Positions 1 to 9,241 of a DNA stretch of 64,000 bases are shown one piece after another. Within the stretch, counting starts at the first letter, position 1. Every line of letters begins with the position of its first letter. The notes beneath the pieces were generated by a model. It was not told the origin of the DNA. It saw only the letters and a program-made list of their open reading frames with translations, and ran no database searches. The translations under genes and the position numbers were made by a program. The DNA is from Alginatibacterium sediminis (GTDB taxonomy: Bacteria > Pseudomonadota > Gammaproteobacteria > Enterobacterales > Celerinatantimonadaceae): positions 58,871-122,870 of the forward strand of contig NZ_RAQO01000010.1 of assembly GCF_003610775.1 (NCBI RefSeq), in the 5' to 3' direction.

Positions 1-2170
1 TGGCATTTGGCATACGATCTTGAATCATCGCTTCACAAAGTGCATATAGGTATTGCGGTTGTTGACTGGTTTGATAAGCCTGTTTCAAAGCATTAATACC
101 GCTAGCATCACCGAGCTGACGCGACAAAAGCCCCAAGGTGTACCAATACTGCGGGTTTTGAGGGTCGCGTTCGGTGGCATTTTTTAATTGTTGCAGGGCA
201 TTGGGGTAGTCTTTAACGCGAACCAAGCTCATCGCATAAGCAAAATCCAAATCGGCATCTTCGATGGTTAAGTCAATGGCTGTTTTTAGTTGGCTCAGCG
301 AGCGTTGATTGTCGCCCATTGCTCGGTATAGATCCGCAAGATTAATGTAGGGAAGGGCTGCATAAGGCTCGACCATAATCGCGCCTTTGTAAGCTTGTTC
401 TGCTGCGCTTAATTCAGATTTGTACAAGTGAACATTGGCTGTATTCACGCGGCCAAAAGCGCGGTCTGAATTAAACCGAGCAATGGCTAGATACTCATCT
501 AGCGCCGGGCTGAGTAAATCACGTTGTTCGTTCGTTAAGTCACGCCAATCTTGCGCCAATACACTTGCGGTTTCCGAGCGCACCACAAGTACTGGATCAT
601 TGAGTAAAGGTGAGAGTAAACGCCAGCGATCAGCGGGTTGATAATTGGCAGAACCAGCAACACTGGCCAAGCGCATAAGTTCATCATCACCACGAATAGC
701 GCGGCTTAAAGCAACCAAAGCGTTGCGGCTTGGATAATTTGCGATTCGCTCTAAGGCCGAGGCGCGAATGATCCCAGCGTTATTTATGTCTTGAGCCTGG
801 TAACTAAGAGCTGAGGCCGCATTAGGATCGCCAATGGCAGCTTGGGCAAAGGCTTGTGCAAAATGGTCCTGACCTTGGTACGGAGAATTTGGGAACCACT
901 GTTTTAAGGTGTCAATGGCCCACTGATTTCCCTCTTCTGGAGTATTGTGACAATCCACGCAGACATTTGGCGTTCCAATTTGTTGACTTAAATCTGGGCG
1001 TGGTATTTGCCAGCTGTGATCTCGGCGCGGGTCCACTTGCATGTATGTAGTTTCAGGCATATGGCAACTAGTACATTGCGCGCCTTCGGTGCCTGTTTGG
1101 TGTTTGCTGTGATTCTCATCACTATACCCATCGGGTAAGTGGCATTGATTACACAGCACTTGCTCCGGTAGTTTTAGCTCAGCGGTATGTGGATTATGGC
1201 AATCAGTACAGACCACGCCACTGCTAGCCATTTTGGATTGCAAGAATGAGCCGTAAACATAATCTTCATCATAAATTTGACCGTCTAAATGGTACAAATC
1301 ATCGCTGACTAAGTTGAGTCGGTAACGATCCGAGTAGTTTCCCGTCTCTAGATGCGGATTTTCTTCAGTAAGTTGCAAGCGCCGGCTATGGCACTGCGCG
1401 CACATCGACGTTTGTTGACTAGCCGTTTGCGACTCCGGAACCAGGGTGCTACTACCTTCTTGATAGACCCAGTTTTGAACTTGGGGTGCAAGGTTTAATC
1501 GAAAGCCGGCATGGTCATCGCTAGAGCTTAGCTCATCATTGCTTTTTGACCATAGCATGTGGTCTTCAGCCGGTCCGTGGCAGGCTTCGCAAGCCACGTT
1601 AATCTCACTCCAGGTTGACGCATATGTGTTGTTTTCAAGATCGTAGTTTTTCTGAAGATTAGTAGAGTGACAATCGGCGCACATGAAATTCCAGTTTTGA
1701 CCCGGATTGGTCCAAAAAAAGTCATCTTTTTTATCGGTAAATTGCGGGTAAAGGTGGAACCAAGTTTGTCCACCTTCAGCTGTTGTTCGCGAGTCCCAAG
1801 CAAAGGGAATGAGTTGCACTCGACCATCGGGAAATTCAACCATGTACTGCTGTAGGGGCTTCCAACCAAATGTATAGCTAATTTGATAGTCTGCAAACTC
1901 TCCATCGGGACCTTCTATATTTACCCAATATTGCTCGCCCTTGCGAAAAAAACGGTTGGTTTTGCCATAGAACTCAAAGCTAACATCGTCAAAGTCACCC
2001 AACACCGCATCATCATCCATATGCCGCATAGACATATCGTGGTGCGATCCCTGCCATTGCTCATACTCGGTAGCGTGGCATTCTATGCATTGCTCGCTGC
2101 CAACATAGGCATAGGTTGAAGTTGGGAATATAAATAAAAATAACGAGATTAGAATCAAAAAAACATGCAT
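1..2170 (-). CDS. Octaheme cytochrome c with C-terminal HEAT/TPR-like repeats (partial)
   Basis: The gene runs off the left edge, so the C-terminus is missing. Reading the minus strand from an ATG at 2170 (GAAGG eight bases upstream) gives a signal peptide ending near TSTYA, then eight CxxCH heme sites in one frame: CIECH, CADCH, CEACH, CAQCH, CTSCH, CNQCH, CTDCH and CVDCH (coding positions between about 2089 and 947). After the last heme the protein turns into helical HEAT-like repeats and then TPR-like repeats. It should be a periplasmic electron carrier or multiheme reductase of the cytochrome c554 / paired-CXXCH type with a protein-binding tail. An in-frame ATG at 2191 is possible but has no visible ribosome site. 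No partner gene for electron transfer is in view, so the redox substrate is unknown. Confidence 0.85.
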   Translation of the reverse strand, partial: MHVFLILISLFLFIFPTSTYAYVGSEQCIECHATEYEQWQGSHHDMSMRHMDDDAVLGDFDDVSFEFYGKTNRFFRKGEQYWVNIEGPDGEFADYQISYTFGWKPLQQYMVEFPDGRVQLIPFAWDSRTTAEGGQTWFHLYPQFTDKKDDFFWTNPGQNWNFMCADCHSTNLQKNYDLENNTYASTWSEINVACEACHGPAEDHMLWSKSNDELSSSDDHAGFRLNLAPQVQNWVYQEGSSTLVPESQTASQQTSMCAQCHSRRLQLTEENPHLETGNYSDRYRLNLVSDDLYHLDGQIYDEDYVYGSFLQSKMASSGVVCTDCHNPHTAELKLPEQVLCNQCHLPDGYSDENHSKHQTGTEGAQCTSCHMPETTYMQVDPRRDHSWQIPRPDLSQQIGTPNVCVDCHNTPEEGNQWAIDTLKQWFPNSPYQGQDHFAQAFAQAAIGDPNAASALSYQAQDINNAGIIRASALERIANYPSRNALVALSRAIRGDDELMRLASVAGSANYQPADRWRLLSPLLNDPVLVVRSETASVLAQDWRDLTNEQRDLLSPALDEYLAIARFNSDRAFGRVNTANVHLYKSELSAAEQAYKGAIMVEPYAALPYINLADLYRAMGDNQRSLSQLKTAIDLTIEDADLDFAYAMSLVRVKDYPNALQQLKNATERDPQNPQYWYTLGLLSRQLGDASGINALKQAYQTSQQPQYLYALCEAMIQDRMPNA

Positions 2171-2375
2171 TTGATGTGCCTTCAGTAGCATCGAGTTAAT
2201 CAAGATGATTATTGTCATCTATTTCCATTTGAGCTCGGTTTGCAGTTCCATCATTGCATGTTTGTTGTTAATTTTTAACTGATTTTTAGAAAGTTATTGA
2301 TTATTGTAAGGGTTTAGAAGCCAGCCAAAGACACTGAAATTGTAGTTAATCGAAATAGGGCAATAGGACAATCAT

Positions 2376-4991
2376 TTGAACCTTGAACTTCCACTAAATT
2401 CACAAGTACTGGACTTGCTAAGTCAGTTTGGTTACAGCAAATGGCGTAACTCAGATGGAGGTTATCTTTTTACTAACGCCAACAATGAAGCTATTTATTT
2501 CGATATCAGTCTTTTCGAACAAGATGTTCATCAGTTTCCCTATGTACGATATACAACAGAACAAAACTTATTGATGTACCGTTTCACAAAACTCCTGCGT
2601 TTTGATGCCCGAGATACTCAAATGTTACTTGAAGACATGCGTTGGTTTTTGAATAACGAAGTACATGATGAAGCTAGCGTTTACGGCTCATCTAGGGATG
2701 AGACGCATCAATCACCAACGCTACCAGAATATAATTTCATTGAGTTGTTTAGCGACGTCTTTGGAGCGAAAAATATTCATGCATTGGAAGCTGAATGCAT
2801 TTTTATTGATAGGAAAGGTACAAGACGATATGTCGATTTTGTTCTTCATCGAAAACAAAGTCCAGTAGCTATTGAGCTAAATGGAGAGGTGTACCACCAT
2901 CCTTTATTGACCATGTCTGAGCCCAAAAAGTATCGATCACAACTATTTAAGCAAAACTCATTAGTGATGGATGGTTATAAAGTTTACCGTTGGTCTAATC
3001 GTGGCATGGCCGATTCCAAGCGCTTCGCTGATCAGGTACGAGATTTTTTTGGCGAACATCGAGAGTTTCTATCAACTCCAATGCTTATAGCCCATCGGAA
3101 TGTCGACTTTTCTCTTTACCAACATCAGCAGCAGGCATTACAAGGTATCCACAATAACAGGCTCGGAGGTAGTAAGGCTCAACTGGTAGTTTTACCCACA
3201 GGGACGGGCAAGACTGAAGTATTTATTGAGGATATAAGAGTTGGCTTTAATGAGCTTTGGATCAAACGAGCCTTAGTCATTGTTCCTAGCATTGCGCTAA
3301 GAGAACAAACGATAGCTCGCTTCGAGACCAGAATTAAAGGTGTTGTTGCTAGTTGCGAGCTTTCGGACGAAGTAACTATACTCGTTAAAACAAGTGCTTG
3401 GATGTTGCGTAATTACCATCAAATAGAAAGCCATTACTTTGACTATATCGTAGTTGACGAAGCACACCGAGCTGCTGCCCATGGGCTTAAAAAATCCCTT
3501 AGCCATTTTCAACCGAAATTTTTATTGGGTCTTACGGCCACTGATGAGCGCTATGACAAAAGAAAGCTCAGTGATATTTTTGGAAATTATGAAGTTGACT
3601 TAAGTCTTGAGCAAGCAATCGAGCAAGGCCTTGTCCCTTCGATTCGCGCGTTTAGGCTTCAGTCTTCCATCGATCTATCCAAAGTTAGGTTTAACGGAAA
3701 AGAATTTGTTAAATCTGATCTTAATAAGATGGTGATTGTTCCTTCTAGAGATCAATTGATCGTCGATGTCATACTTAAGTACTTTGTTAGTGATGAATCT
3801 TATGATCTGAAATTTAAACAGGGAGTCGTTTTTTGTGTTGATATCAAACACGCTCAGCGAATGTCTGTTCTAATGAATCAACATGGCATTGTGGCTAAAG
3901 CGGTTTGGGGGAAAGACCGAAGTGCGTTAGAGGATTATGATGCAGGTCGAATACAATTCTTATGTGCATGTGACTTACTTAATGAAGGGTGGGATGCTCC
4001 ACAAACATCCTTGTTAATTATGGCTCGCCCGACGATGTCTAAAGTATTATATGCACAACAATTAGGACGCGGTACTCGCAAACACCCTGGGAAAGAAGCT
4101 TTATATGTGATTGATGTTGTGGACAATTATGGAGCAGAGCTACAACCTTGGTCTGTACACAACTTATTTGGGTTAAGTTCTTACCAAGCTTTCGCTGATG
4201 TTACGAAACCAACAGAGGGCCAAGCAACGCAAGAGCTAATTGTTTTGGATAGATTATGGGAGGGAGAGCGCAGAATAGAACCGATTAATATTTTTAACTT
4301 CGAAGATGAGATTGGTGAGCTCCTAAATGAAGAGCAATTAGCAAGAGAGCTATTCGTTTCAACCGCAACGATTAAAAGCTGGATAAAAAAGGGGGACGTT
4401 CAAGTTACGCGCAGTTTAGAATTTGGGCGTCGCAAATTATACTATTTTGACGAGAGCGTTGTGGAGAAACTTCGAAAAGAAAAAGGGCTAAAAATACGTA
4501 ATGAACAAACACGATTGGACGACTTCAAAGAGTTTATTGAACTTCGAGACTATACGTTCTCATATAAATTGGCTTTCATACTGTCGTTTTTAACGCATAT
4601 AGATTCTCAAGGAGATGCTGATCTGAGTTTGGTTACACAAAGCTACCAAGACTTTTATCAAAATTTACATCAGCAATATGGCTTGGCAGAAAAACCAAAA
4701 AATCCACTTAATTCCAATCAAAATTTGAGCGATCTAGCCTATCTCAGTAGAAGCTTACTAATGAATCCATTTGAGAAGTTTGAACGAAAGCGTTTTGTAC
4801 ATCACTGCCACGATCTAAATGTAATCGCATTTGACACTATCTTGTGGAGCCAGCTCGATTTGAAAGTTTTAGACCGAGTATTTGAACAAATGAAACAAGA
4901 TGCGGTTGTTTATTATGGCAAGCTAGACATCGAATTGCATGAAGACGACTTTGCATGCTTCACAAGGACGTATCGAGATTTCAAAACTTAG
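2376..4991 (+). CDS. SF2 DEAD/DEAH helicase with N-terminal PD-(D/E)XK-like nuclease region
   Basis: An 871-residue protein. Residues about 135-215 hold a stretch resembling a Vsr/DUF559-type PD-(D/E)XK nuclease: YVDFVL, then AIELNGEVYHH, then a helix and KVYRWSN. The SF2 core follows: Walker A LPTGTGKT (about 272-280), DEAH box VVDEAHRA (about 359), LTAT motif III, and motif VI QQLGRGTRK (about 561). A MerR-like helix-turn-helix with LARELFVSTATIKSWIKKG lies near 650-700. A helical C-terminal domain follows. The start is a TTG with AGGA seven bases upstream; no better ATG exists. It overlaps the convergent methyltransferase by 4 bp. The architecture resembles type I/III restriction helicases and other phage-defence helicases. 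A defence role is inferred; a repair role is the alternative. Confidence 0.8.
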   Translation: MNLELPLNSQVLDLLSQFGYSKWRNSDGGYLFTNANNEAIYFDISLFEQDVHQFPYVRYTTEQNLLMYRFTKLLRFDARDTQMLLEDMRWFLNNEVHDEASVYGSSRDETHQSPTLPEYNFIELFSDVFGAKNIHALEAECIFIDRKGTRRYVDFVLHRKQSPVAIELNGEVYHHPLLTMSEPKKYRSQLFKQNSLVMDGYKVYRWSNRGMADSKRFADQVRDFFGEHREFLSTPMLIAHRNVDFSLYQHQQQALQGIHNNRLGGSKAQLVVLPTGTGKTEVFIEDIRVGFNELWIKRALVIVPSIALREQTIARFETRIKGVVASCELSDEVTILVKTSAWMLRNYHQIESHYFDYIVVDEAHRAAAHGLKKSLSHFQPKFLLGLTATDERYDKRKLSDIFGNYEVDLSLEQAIEQGLVPSIRAFRLQSSIDLSKVRFNGKEFVKSDLNKMVIVPSRDQLIVDVILKYFVSDESYDLKFKQGVVFCVDIKHAQRMSVLMNQHGIVAKAVWGKDRSALEDYDAGRIQFLCACDLLNEGWDAPQTSLLIMARPTMSKVLYAQQLGRGTRKHPGKEALYVIDVVDNYGAELQPWSVHNLFGLSSYQAFADVTKPTEGQATQELIVLDRLWEGERRIEPINIFNFEDEIGELLNEEQLARELFVSTATIKSWIKKGDVQVTRSLEFGRRKLYYFDESVVEKLRKEKGLKIRNEQTRLDDFKEFIELRDYTFSYKLAFILSFLTHIDSQGDADLSLVTQSYQDFYQNLHQQYGLAEKPKNPLNSNQNLSDLAYLSRSLLMNPFEKFERKRFVHHCHDLNVIAFDTILWSQLDLKVLDRVFEQMKQDAVVYYGKLDIELHEDDFACFTRTYRDFKT

Positions 4992-5572
4992 GTTTTGACT
5001 AAGATAGCGTTTAGCCATTGTTCAGCATTTCGGCCCTCACGAAGGTCGCCTGTTATCCAATCCTGTTTTATCTGCAACTTTGTTGGTTCAATCACCTCTT
5101 TTAGTCGTTCATGGTTGAGATTCGTGAAACGCCGGCCGTTACGTTCGACAGTTAGTTCACCATGTTTGAACGAACAATAAAAAATCCCACCGCGTTTTAG
5201 AAATGATGATAAATGACTAAAGGTTCGACTTAATTCCGAATACTCAACATGCAGTAAAGAAGCACAAGCCCAGATGGCATCTACCTCAACGGCCGAATCA
5301 AAGTCGAGAAAGCTACAATGCTGAATTGTGTTTCCTACGTAGATTTCAGCTTGAGCAACAAGCGTAGGACTCGCATCAAAAGCAATACAACTAAAACCAG
5401 CTTCAGAAAAAGCTTTTGTATCTCGACCTGAACCGCACCCGGCGTCAACAATGGTCGCGCCACTTCTCAGCTCCGGAAGAAACTTGGAATAGAGGGAACG
5501 CATGTCTACATCAACAGTAGCATCGAAAAACTGATCGGCATTTTGTTCGTAATAGTTTTCAGACAAGCTCAT
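4988..5572 (-). CDS. Class I SAM-dependent methyltransferase
   Basis: A 194-residue Rossmann-fold methyltransferase. Motif I reads VDAGCGSGRDTKAF, followed by the acidic end of strand 2 in CIAFDAS, a DAIWACASLLHV motif IV/post-I region and FYCSFKHG. It has no DNA-specificity domain and no NPPY/PCQ motif, so it resembles small-molecule or protein methyltransferases (TehB/UbiE-like) more than restriction methylases. The ATG at 5572 is preferred; a TTG two codons upstream is possible, and neither has a strong ribosome site. It converges on the helicase with overlapping stop codons. That tight packing suggests the two travel together, but the substrate cannot be read from sequence. Confidence 0.8.
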   Translation of the reverse strand: MSLSENYYEQNADQFFDATVDVDMRSLYSKFLPELRSGATIVDAGCGSGRDTKAFSEAGFSCIAFDASPTLVAQAEIYVGNTIQHCSFLDFDSAVEVDAIWACASLLHVEYSELSRTFSHLSSFLKRGGIFYCSFKHGELTVERNGRRFTNLNHERLKEVIEPTKLQIKQDWITGDLREGRNAEQWLNAILVKT

Positions 5573-5733
5573 TACCAAGATTAAAGTGGTTATAAAGGGG
5601 ATATTATATCTCTCGTATGTGGCGAGTGAAGTAGCGATGGACTTTTCTTTTTATCCTCGGTGTAACAATCTCCAATAAATTGGGCTACCCTTAGCCGTAT
5701 TATTTAAAACCTACCTTAAACATGGAGTTAAGA

Positions 5734-6264
5734 ATGATCCAAACGATGAAATATGTCACCGCTTTATTTTGCCTAGTGTTTACCCTGTCAGCTAACGCTG
5801 CATTAGATGAAACCAAAGTTCAAGATTGGCTATCAGCGGTGGCTGCTTCACAGCAGTGGTCTGAGGCGAATGACGGCAGCTTGGAACTTATTGAAGACAA
5901 GGTTCAGGGTCTTAGTGAAGTTGAAGCGGAAGCTATACTTAAAAATGAACCGCTTTACAAAGAGTTTATGGGTATTGCGAGTCAATACGGCTTCGATAGT
6001 CTTCAATCATTAAAAGCGCGTACTTTTGAAATTTTTGCTGCGGTACTTGACCCTGAGATGCAAGCTCAAATGAAAGAGGGTTTGACGCAAGGTAGGGCTA
6101 TGCTTGATAGCGGCATGTTGGACGATGGAATGAAAGCTAGCATGACAGAAGCGTTGTCGTCACTTGAGACGATGTTAGCTGTGTCTGAAAAAACCACCGA
6201 CGCTGACAGACAAGCAGTTGCACCTTTCAAAGAGCAAATTATTGCGTTTATGGATCAAGAATAA
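5734..6264 (+). CDS. Secreted alpha-helical protein of unknown function
   Basis: I do not recognise the family. The 176-residue product begins with a clear signal peptide (MIQTMKYVTALFCLVFTLSANA) and the mature part is acidic, Met- and Glu-rich and predicted helical, without cysteines or catalytic motifs. The ATG at 5734 is chosen because GGAG lies six bases upstream; the ATG at 5722 would overlap that ribosome site. It is monocistronic and ends at a strong hairpin shared with the convergent transporter gene. A periplasmic chaperone-like or stress protein is possible, but nothing supports one role over another. Confidence 0.6.
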   Translation: MIQTMKYVTALFCLVFTLSANAALDETKVQDWLSAVAASQQWSEANDGSLELIEDKVQGLSEVEAEAILKNEPLYKEFMGIASQYGFDSLQSLKARTFEIFAAVLDPEMQAQMKEGLTQGRAMLDSGMLDDGMKASMTEALSSLETMLAVSEKTTDADRQAVAPFKEQIIAFMDQE

Positions 6265-6272
6265 TGAATTGA

Positions 6273-6298
6273 CCCGCGTTTGAAAACTCAAGCGCGGG
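6273..6298. terminator. Bidirectional hairpin terminator
   Basis: An 11-bp stem (CCCGCGTTTGA with TCAAGCGCGGG, one wobble) with an AAAC loop lies between the convergent genes ending at 6264 and 6306. It has no long T run on either side. Confidence 0.7.
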
Positions 6299-6305
6299 CT
6301 AAACA

Positions 6306-7487
6306 TCAACCGCTAGGTGGTGTGGACTGAAATCCCCGATAGACATTAAGGCTGGTTATTAAGGCAAATACGCCAATCAGGCAGCCTAACTCCCAAGCTT
6401 GATTAATCCCGATGTTCACTAAAAACATACTCACCAAGGCCGAGACTATCATCTGTCCACCGCCAGAGAGCGCTGCAGCAACCCCAGCTCTATTTTTAAA
6501 CGGCAACATGACTTGTGCTTGCGCGCAAGGTAGTGCGATACCGTTCCCAAATACCAACAAGAATTGGCCAAGCATCATCGCCCATGGTTCTAAGGGGGCG
6601 ATAATCAACCAAATTGCAGCCAAAACTTGCATGCAGGGTGCGGTATAAAGCATGGCTTTAAGGCCAAACTTGGGGCGCATTTTATTGCAGAAAAAAGTAC
6701 CGCATAAGAAGCCTAACGCTGGGATTAAAGCCCACAAGGCGTAGCGATCTGATGACATGCCGATCTGCATTTGCATGATAAACGGCATCACTGAGGTTGT
6801 AGTGATTACCAAGCTGAAATTGAGCCAACCGATACTTGCAAAACTGATGAAGTAGCGCGACTTGAGTAAGGATACGTAGCTTGTTAGTACGGCGGGTATC
6901 GACGGAAGCACCGTTCTATTGCGCATGGTTTCTTCAAAGCGTACAAACAGTATTAACCACACTGTGACTAAGTAACTAAGCAGCAAAACAAATATGCTGA
7001 TCCAACCAAAATGGTGGTTAATGAACCCACCGATCACGGGAGCGACAATGGGGGTAAACGAGGCGACCATTGCAATATATGCTAAGGCGGTCGGCAGTTG
7101 TTTACCGCTGTAAGAGTCTCGAATTAATGCGCGAGCTAAAACTGCGCAACAACCCGTACCAAGGCCTTGAATAAACCGGCCAAGCACTATCATAGGAAAA
7201 CTGTTGCTGCCGATGACAACCACTGTCAATCCAACTAAGGCCAACACCAAGCCACTGAGTAAAACTTTACGCCGACCAAGCGCATCAGAAATGGGTCCAT
7301 AGATGAACTGAGAGGGGCCAAAGCCGAGTAGGTAAACAGCAATAAGCAACTGAGCTTGGTCAAGATCTATACCAAAGTCTTGCGCAATCCATGGCAAGGC
7401 CGGGAACACTAAGCCCATGCTAAGCTGACCAATACTAATGGTTAGGCAGGCGAGTAGGATGGGTTTCCAATCAATAGAGTGGGGCAT
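6306..7487 (-). CDS. MFS drug exporter, Bcr/CflA family
   Basis: A 393-residue, twelve-helix major facilitator. The N-terminal half has the DHA1 pattern: LVFPALPWIAQDFG in helix 1, GPISDALGRRKVLLSG in the helix 2-3 loop (motif A), and RALIRDSYSG with GGFINHHFGW further on (motif C region). Length and motifs fit Bcr/CflA/EmrD proton-driven exporters of small molecules across the inner membrane. It begins eight bases after the end of the radical SAM gene upstream, so the two are probably co-transcribed. Its substrate is not indicated. Confidence 0.85.
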   Translation of the reverse strand: MPHSIDWKPILLACLTISIGQLSMGLVFPALPWIAQDFGIDLDQAQLLIAVYLLGFGPSQFIYGPISDALGRRKVLLSGLVLALVGLTVVVIGSNSFPMIVLGRFIQGLGTGCCAVLARALIRDSYSGKQLPTALAYIAMVASFTPIVAPVIGGFINHHFGWISIFVLLLSYLVTVWLILFVRFEETMRNRTVLPSIPAVLTSYVSLLKSRYFISFASIGWLNFSLVITTTSVMPFIMQMQIGMSSDRYALWALIPALGFLCGTFFCNKMRPKFGLKAMLYTAPCMQVLAAIWLIIAPLEPWAMMLGQFLLVFGNGIALPCAQAQVMLPFKNRAGVAAALSGGGQMIVSALVSMFLVNIGINQAWELGCLIGVFALITSLNVYRGFQSTPPSG

Positions 7488-7494
7488 TTATTGC

Positions 7495-8796
7495 TTACCG
7501 CCCACAACATTTTTTAAATTTTAGCGAACTACCACAGGGGCATGGGTCATTACGACCGGGGCTAGCTTTCAAGGATTGCTGTTTTTGAGCGCGAATATGG
7601 TCCATGATTTGTGCTGCAGGTCGCTGCTGTTGTAGAAGCTGTCCCATTTGTTTCATGCGGACGCTGGTATGGGCAAAATAGTGTTTATAGCCTTCACAAA
7701 AGTAATTGTGATTGGGTTTGCCTGATTTTGAAACAGCAAAACGATGCTTTGGGCACCCGCCGTGACAAGCAAAGCGAAATTCACATTGCTTGCAATCTTC
7801 GGTGAGGCTGTCTTTTTTGTCGAGTCCAAATTGTACTGCTTTATCACCATTGTTCATTTCATAGATTGATACGTCGTGAATATTGCCAAGCTTGTGATCA
7901 GGGTAAACAAAGTGATCGCAGTTGTAGAGATCACCATTAGCTTCGAGCGCTAAAGCGTGGCCACAAGTTTCAGCAAAGATACAGATCCCTGCATTCTGAC
8001 CCAGCCAACTAGCAAGCGTAGAATCGAAAGTTTGTACAAATATACGACCTACGTCGCGCTGTATCCAGATGTCGAACACTTGGTTTAAAAACTCGCCATA
8101 TTGCCAGCTTGGTACCGACCATGGGGTTAAGCTTGCTAAACTATTACCCGGTTCGACTAAACGTAGTTCGTTTTCGTTGTTGGTTGCAATTTCGCGCTCA
8201 ACTAGTGGGATAAATTGCAAATACCTAGAACCAATTTCAATAAGAAACTCATACACCTCTTTGGCGTGTTTTGCATTGTTATCGCTAATAACCGTAAGCG
8301 TATTAAACTCAACGTTATGCTTTTTTAGCAATGAAATGCCTTGCATGACCTTCGCATGCGTTGCTTTACCAGAGGAGGTTACGCGGTAATGGTCATGTAA
8401 ATGTTCTGGTCCATCAATGGATACACCAACTAAGAAGTCGTTCTCTTTTAAAAACGTACACCATTCGTCATTAAGTAAAATAGCGTTAGTTTGAAAAGCG
8501 TGGCGAATATTTTTATGGCTGCCATAGCGTTTACAAAAACTAACTGCTTTTCGGTAAAAGTCGATACCAAGAAGCGTTGGCTCGCCACCTTGCCAAGCAA
8601 AATCTACTTCGTCTCCGGGCTGAGCTTCAATTTGTTGTTTGATGTAGAGCTCTAAAGTTTCATCGCTCATTTGCCAATTGCTGTTTCGTTCTGGATAGAG
8701 TTTTTCTTTTTCTAAATAGAAACAATAGTGGCAATCAATGTTACAAATTGATCCCGAAGGTTTAGCCATTACGTGGCAGCTATAGGGTTGGCTCAT
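7495..8796 (-). CDS. Anaerobic sulfatase maturase-like radical SAM/SPASM enzyme with SEC-C tail
   Basis: A 433-residue protein. The radical SAM cluster is C18-x3-C22-x2-C25, followed by FAWQGGEPTLLG and GVSIDGPEHLHD, the signature of anaerobic sulfatase-maturating enzymes (AslB/anSME family), which convert an active-site Cys or Ser of sulfatases to formylglycine. A SPASM cysteine cluster for auxiliary Fe-S centres spans about 255-360 (CIFAETCGHALALEANG, then CKQCEFRFACHGGCPKH). The last 20 residues form a SEC-C zinc motif (DPCPCGSSLKFKKCC), as in SecA tails, here fused to the enzyme. No sulfatase gene is visible nearby. It lies downstream of the YidH/YidG pair and just upstream of the MFS gene on the same strand. 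Confidence 0.88.
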   Translation of the reverse strand: MSQPYSCHVMAKPSGSICNIDCHYCFYLEKEKLYPERNSNWQMSDETLELYIKQQIEAQPGDEVDFAWQGGEPTLLGIDFYRKAVSFCKRYGSHKNIRHAFQTNAILLNDEWCTFLKENDFLVGVSIDGPEHLHDHYRVTSSGKATHAKVMQGISLLKKHNVEFNTLTVISDNNAKHAKEVYEFLIEIGSRYLQFIPLVEREIATNNENELRLVEPGNSLASLTPWSVPSWQYGEFLNQVFDIWIQRDVGRIFVQTFDSTLASWLGQNAGICIFAETCGHALALEANGDLYNCDHFVYPDHKLGNIHDVSIYEMNNGDKAVQFGLDKKDSLTEDCKQCEFRFACHGGCPKHRFAVSKSGKPNHNYFCEGYKHYFAHTSVRMKQMGQLLQQQRPAAQIMDHIRAQKQQSLKASPGRNDPCPCGSSLKFKKCCGR

Positions 8797-8905
8797 GTTA
8801 GGTCACTACAATAGGTGGTTGATTTGCCGACTTGAATTACCTGCGACATAACATTAATACATTTACGAACATCATTATATCGATAGGCAAAATAACGATG
8901 CTGTA

Positions 8906-9241
8906 CTACATCAATACTTCAGTATAAAAGGAAATCAATAAGAAGGTTAAGTAAGTCATTGCTGCAATTCCAACAACGATGCTTAAACAACGTTTAAAGA
9001 TAATGTCTTTAGGTTTGACCACGTCACTTAGGTCGAGTTTGTCACTGAAACGGTTTTGATAGTAATGAACCAGCAATGCACTTAATGCTAACAGGATAAC
9101 GGACATACTGACCAGGAAATAGAAGCCATTACTTTGCCCAACTTTAAACATTAGTAATGAGATGGCGGCTAACAGTAAAATGGTACGAAACCAAGCCAAG
9201 GATGTGCGCTCAGGTTGTAGGCCTGGATCTTTATCACTCAC
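8906..9241 (-). CDS. yidG: YidG-like DUF202 inner membrane protein
   Basis: A 111-residue protein with three predicted membrane helices. It opens with DPGLQPERTSLAWFRT, the same signature as E. coli YidG (DUF202). Its start overlaps the stop of the YidH-like gene by 4 bp, implying translational coupling. The function of the family is unknown. The run continues into the radical SAM gene 109 bp downstream. Confidence 0.85.
   Translation of the reverse strand: MSDKDPGLQPERTSLAWFRTILLLAAISLLMFKVGQSNGFYFLVSMSVILLALSALLVHYYQNRFSDKLDLSDVVKPKDIIFKRCLSIVVGIAAMTYLTFLLISFYTEVLM

Noticed and set aside
1528..1905. A 125-codon minus-strand frame inside the cytochrome gene
   Set aside because: It lies out of frame with eight consistent CxxCH motifs; it is a shadow of the cytochrome.
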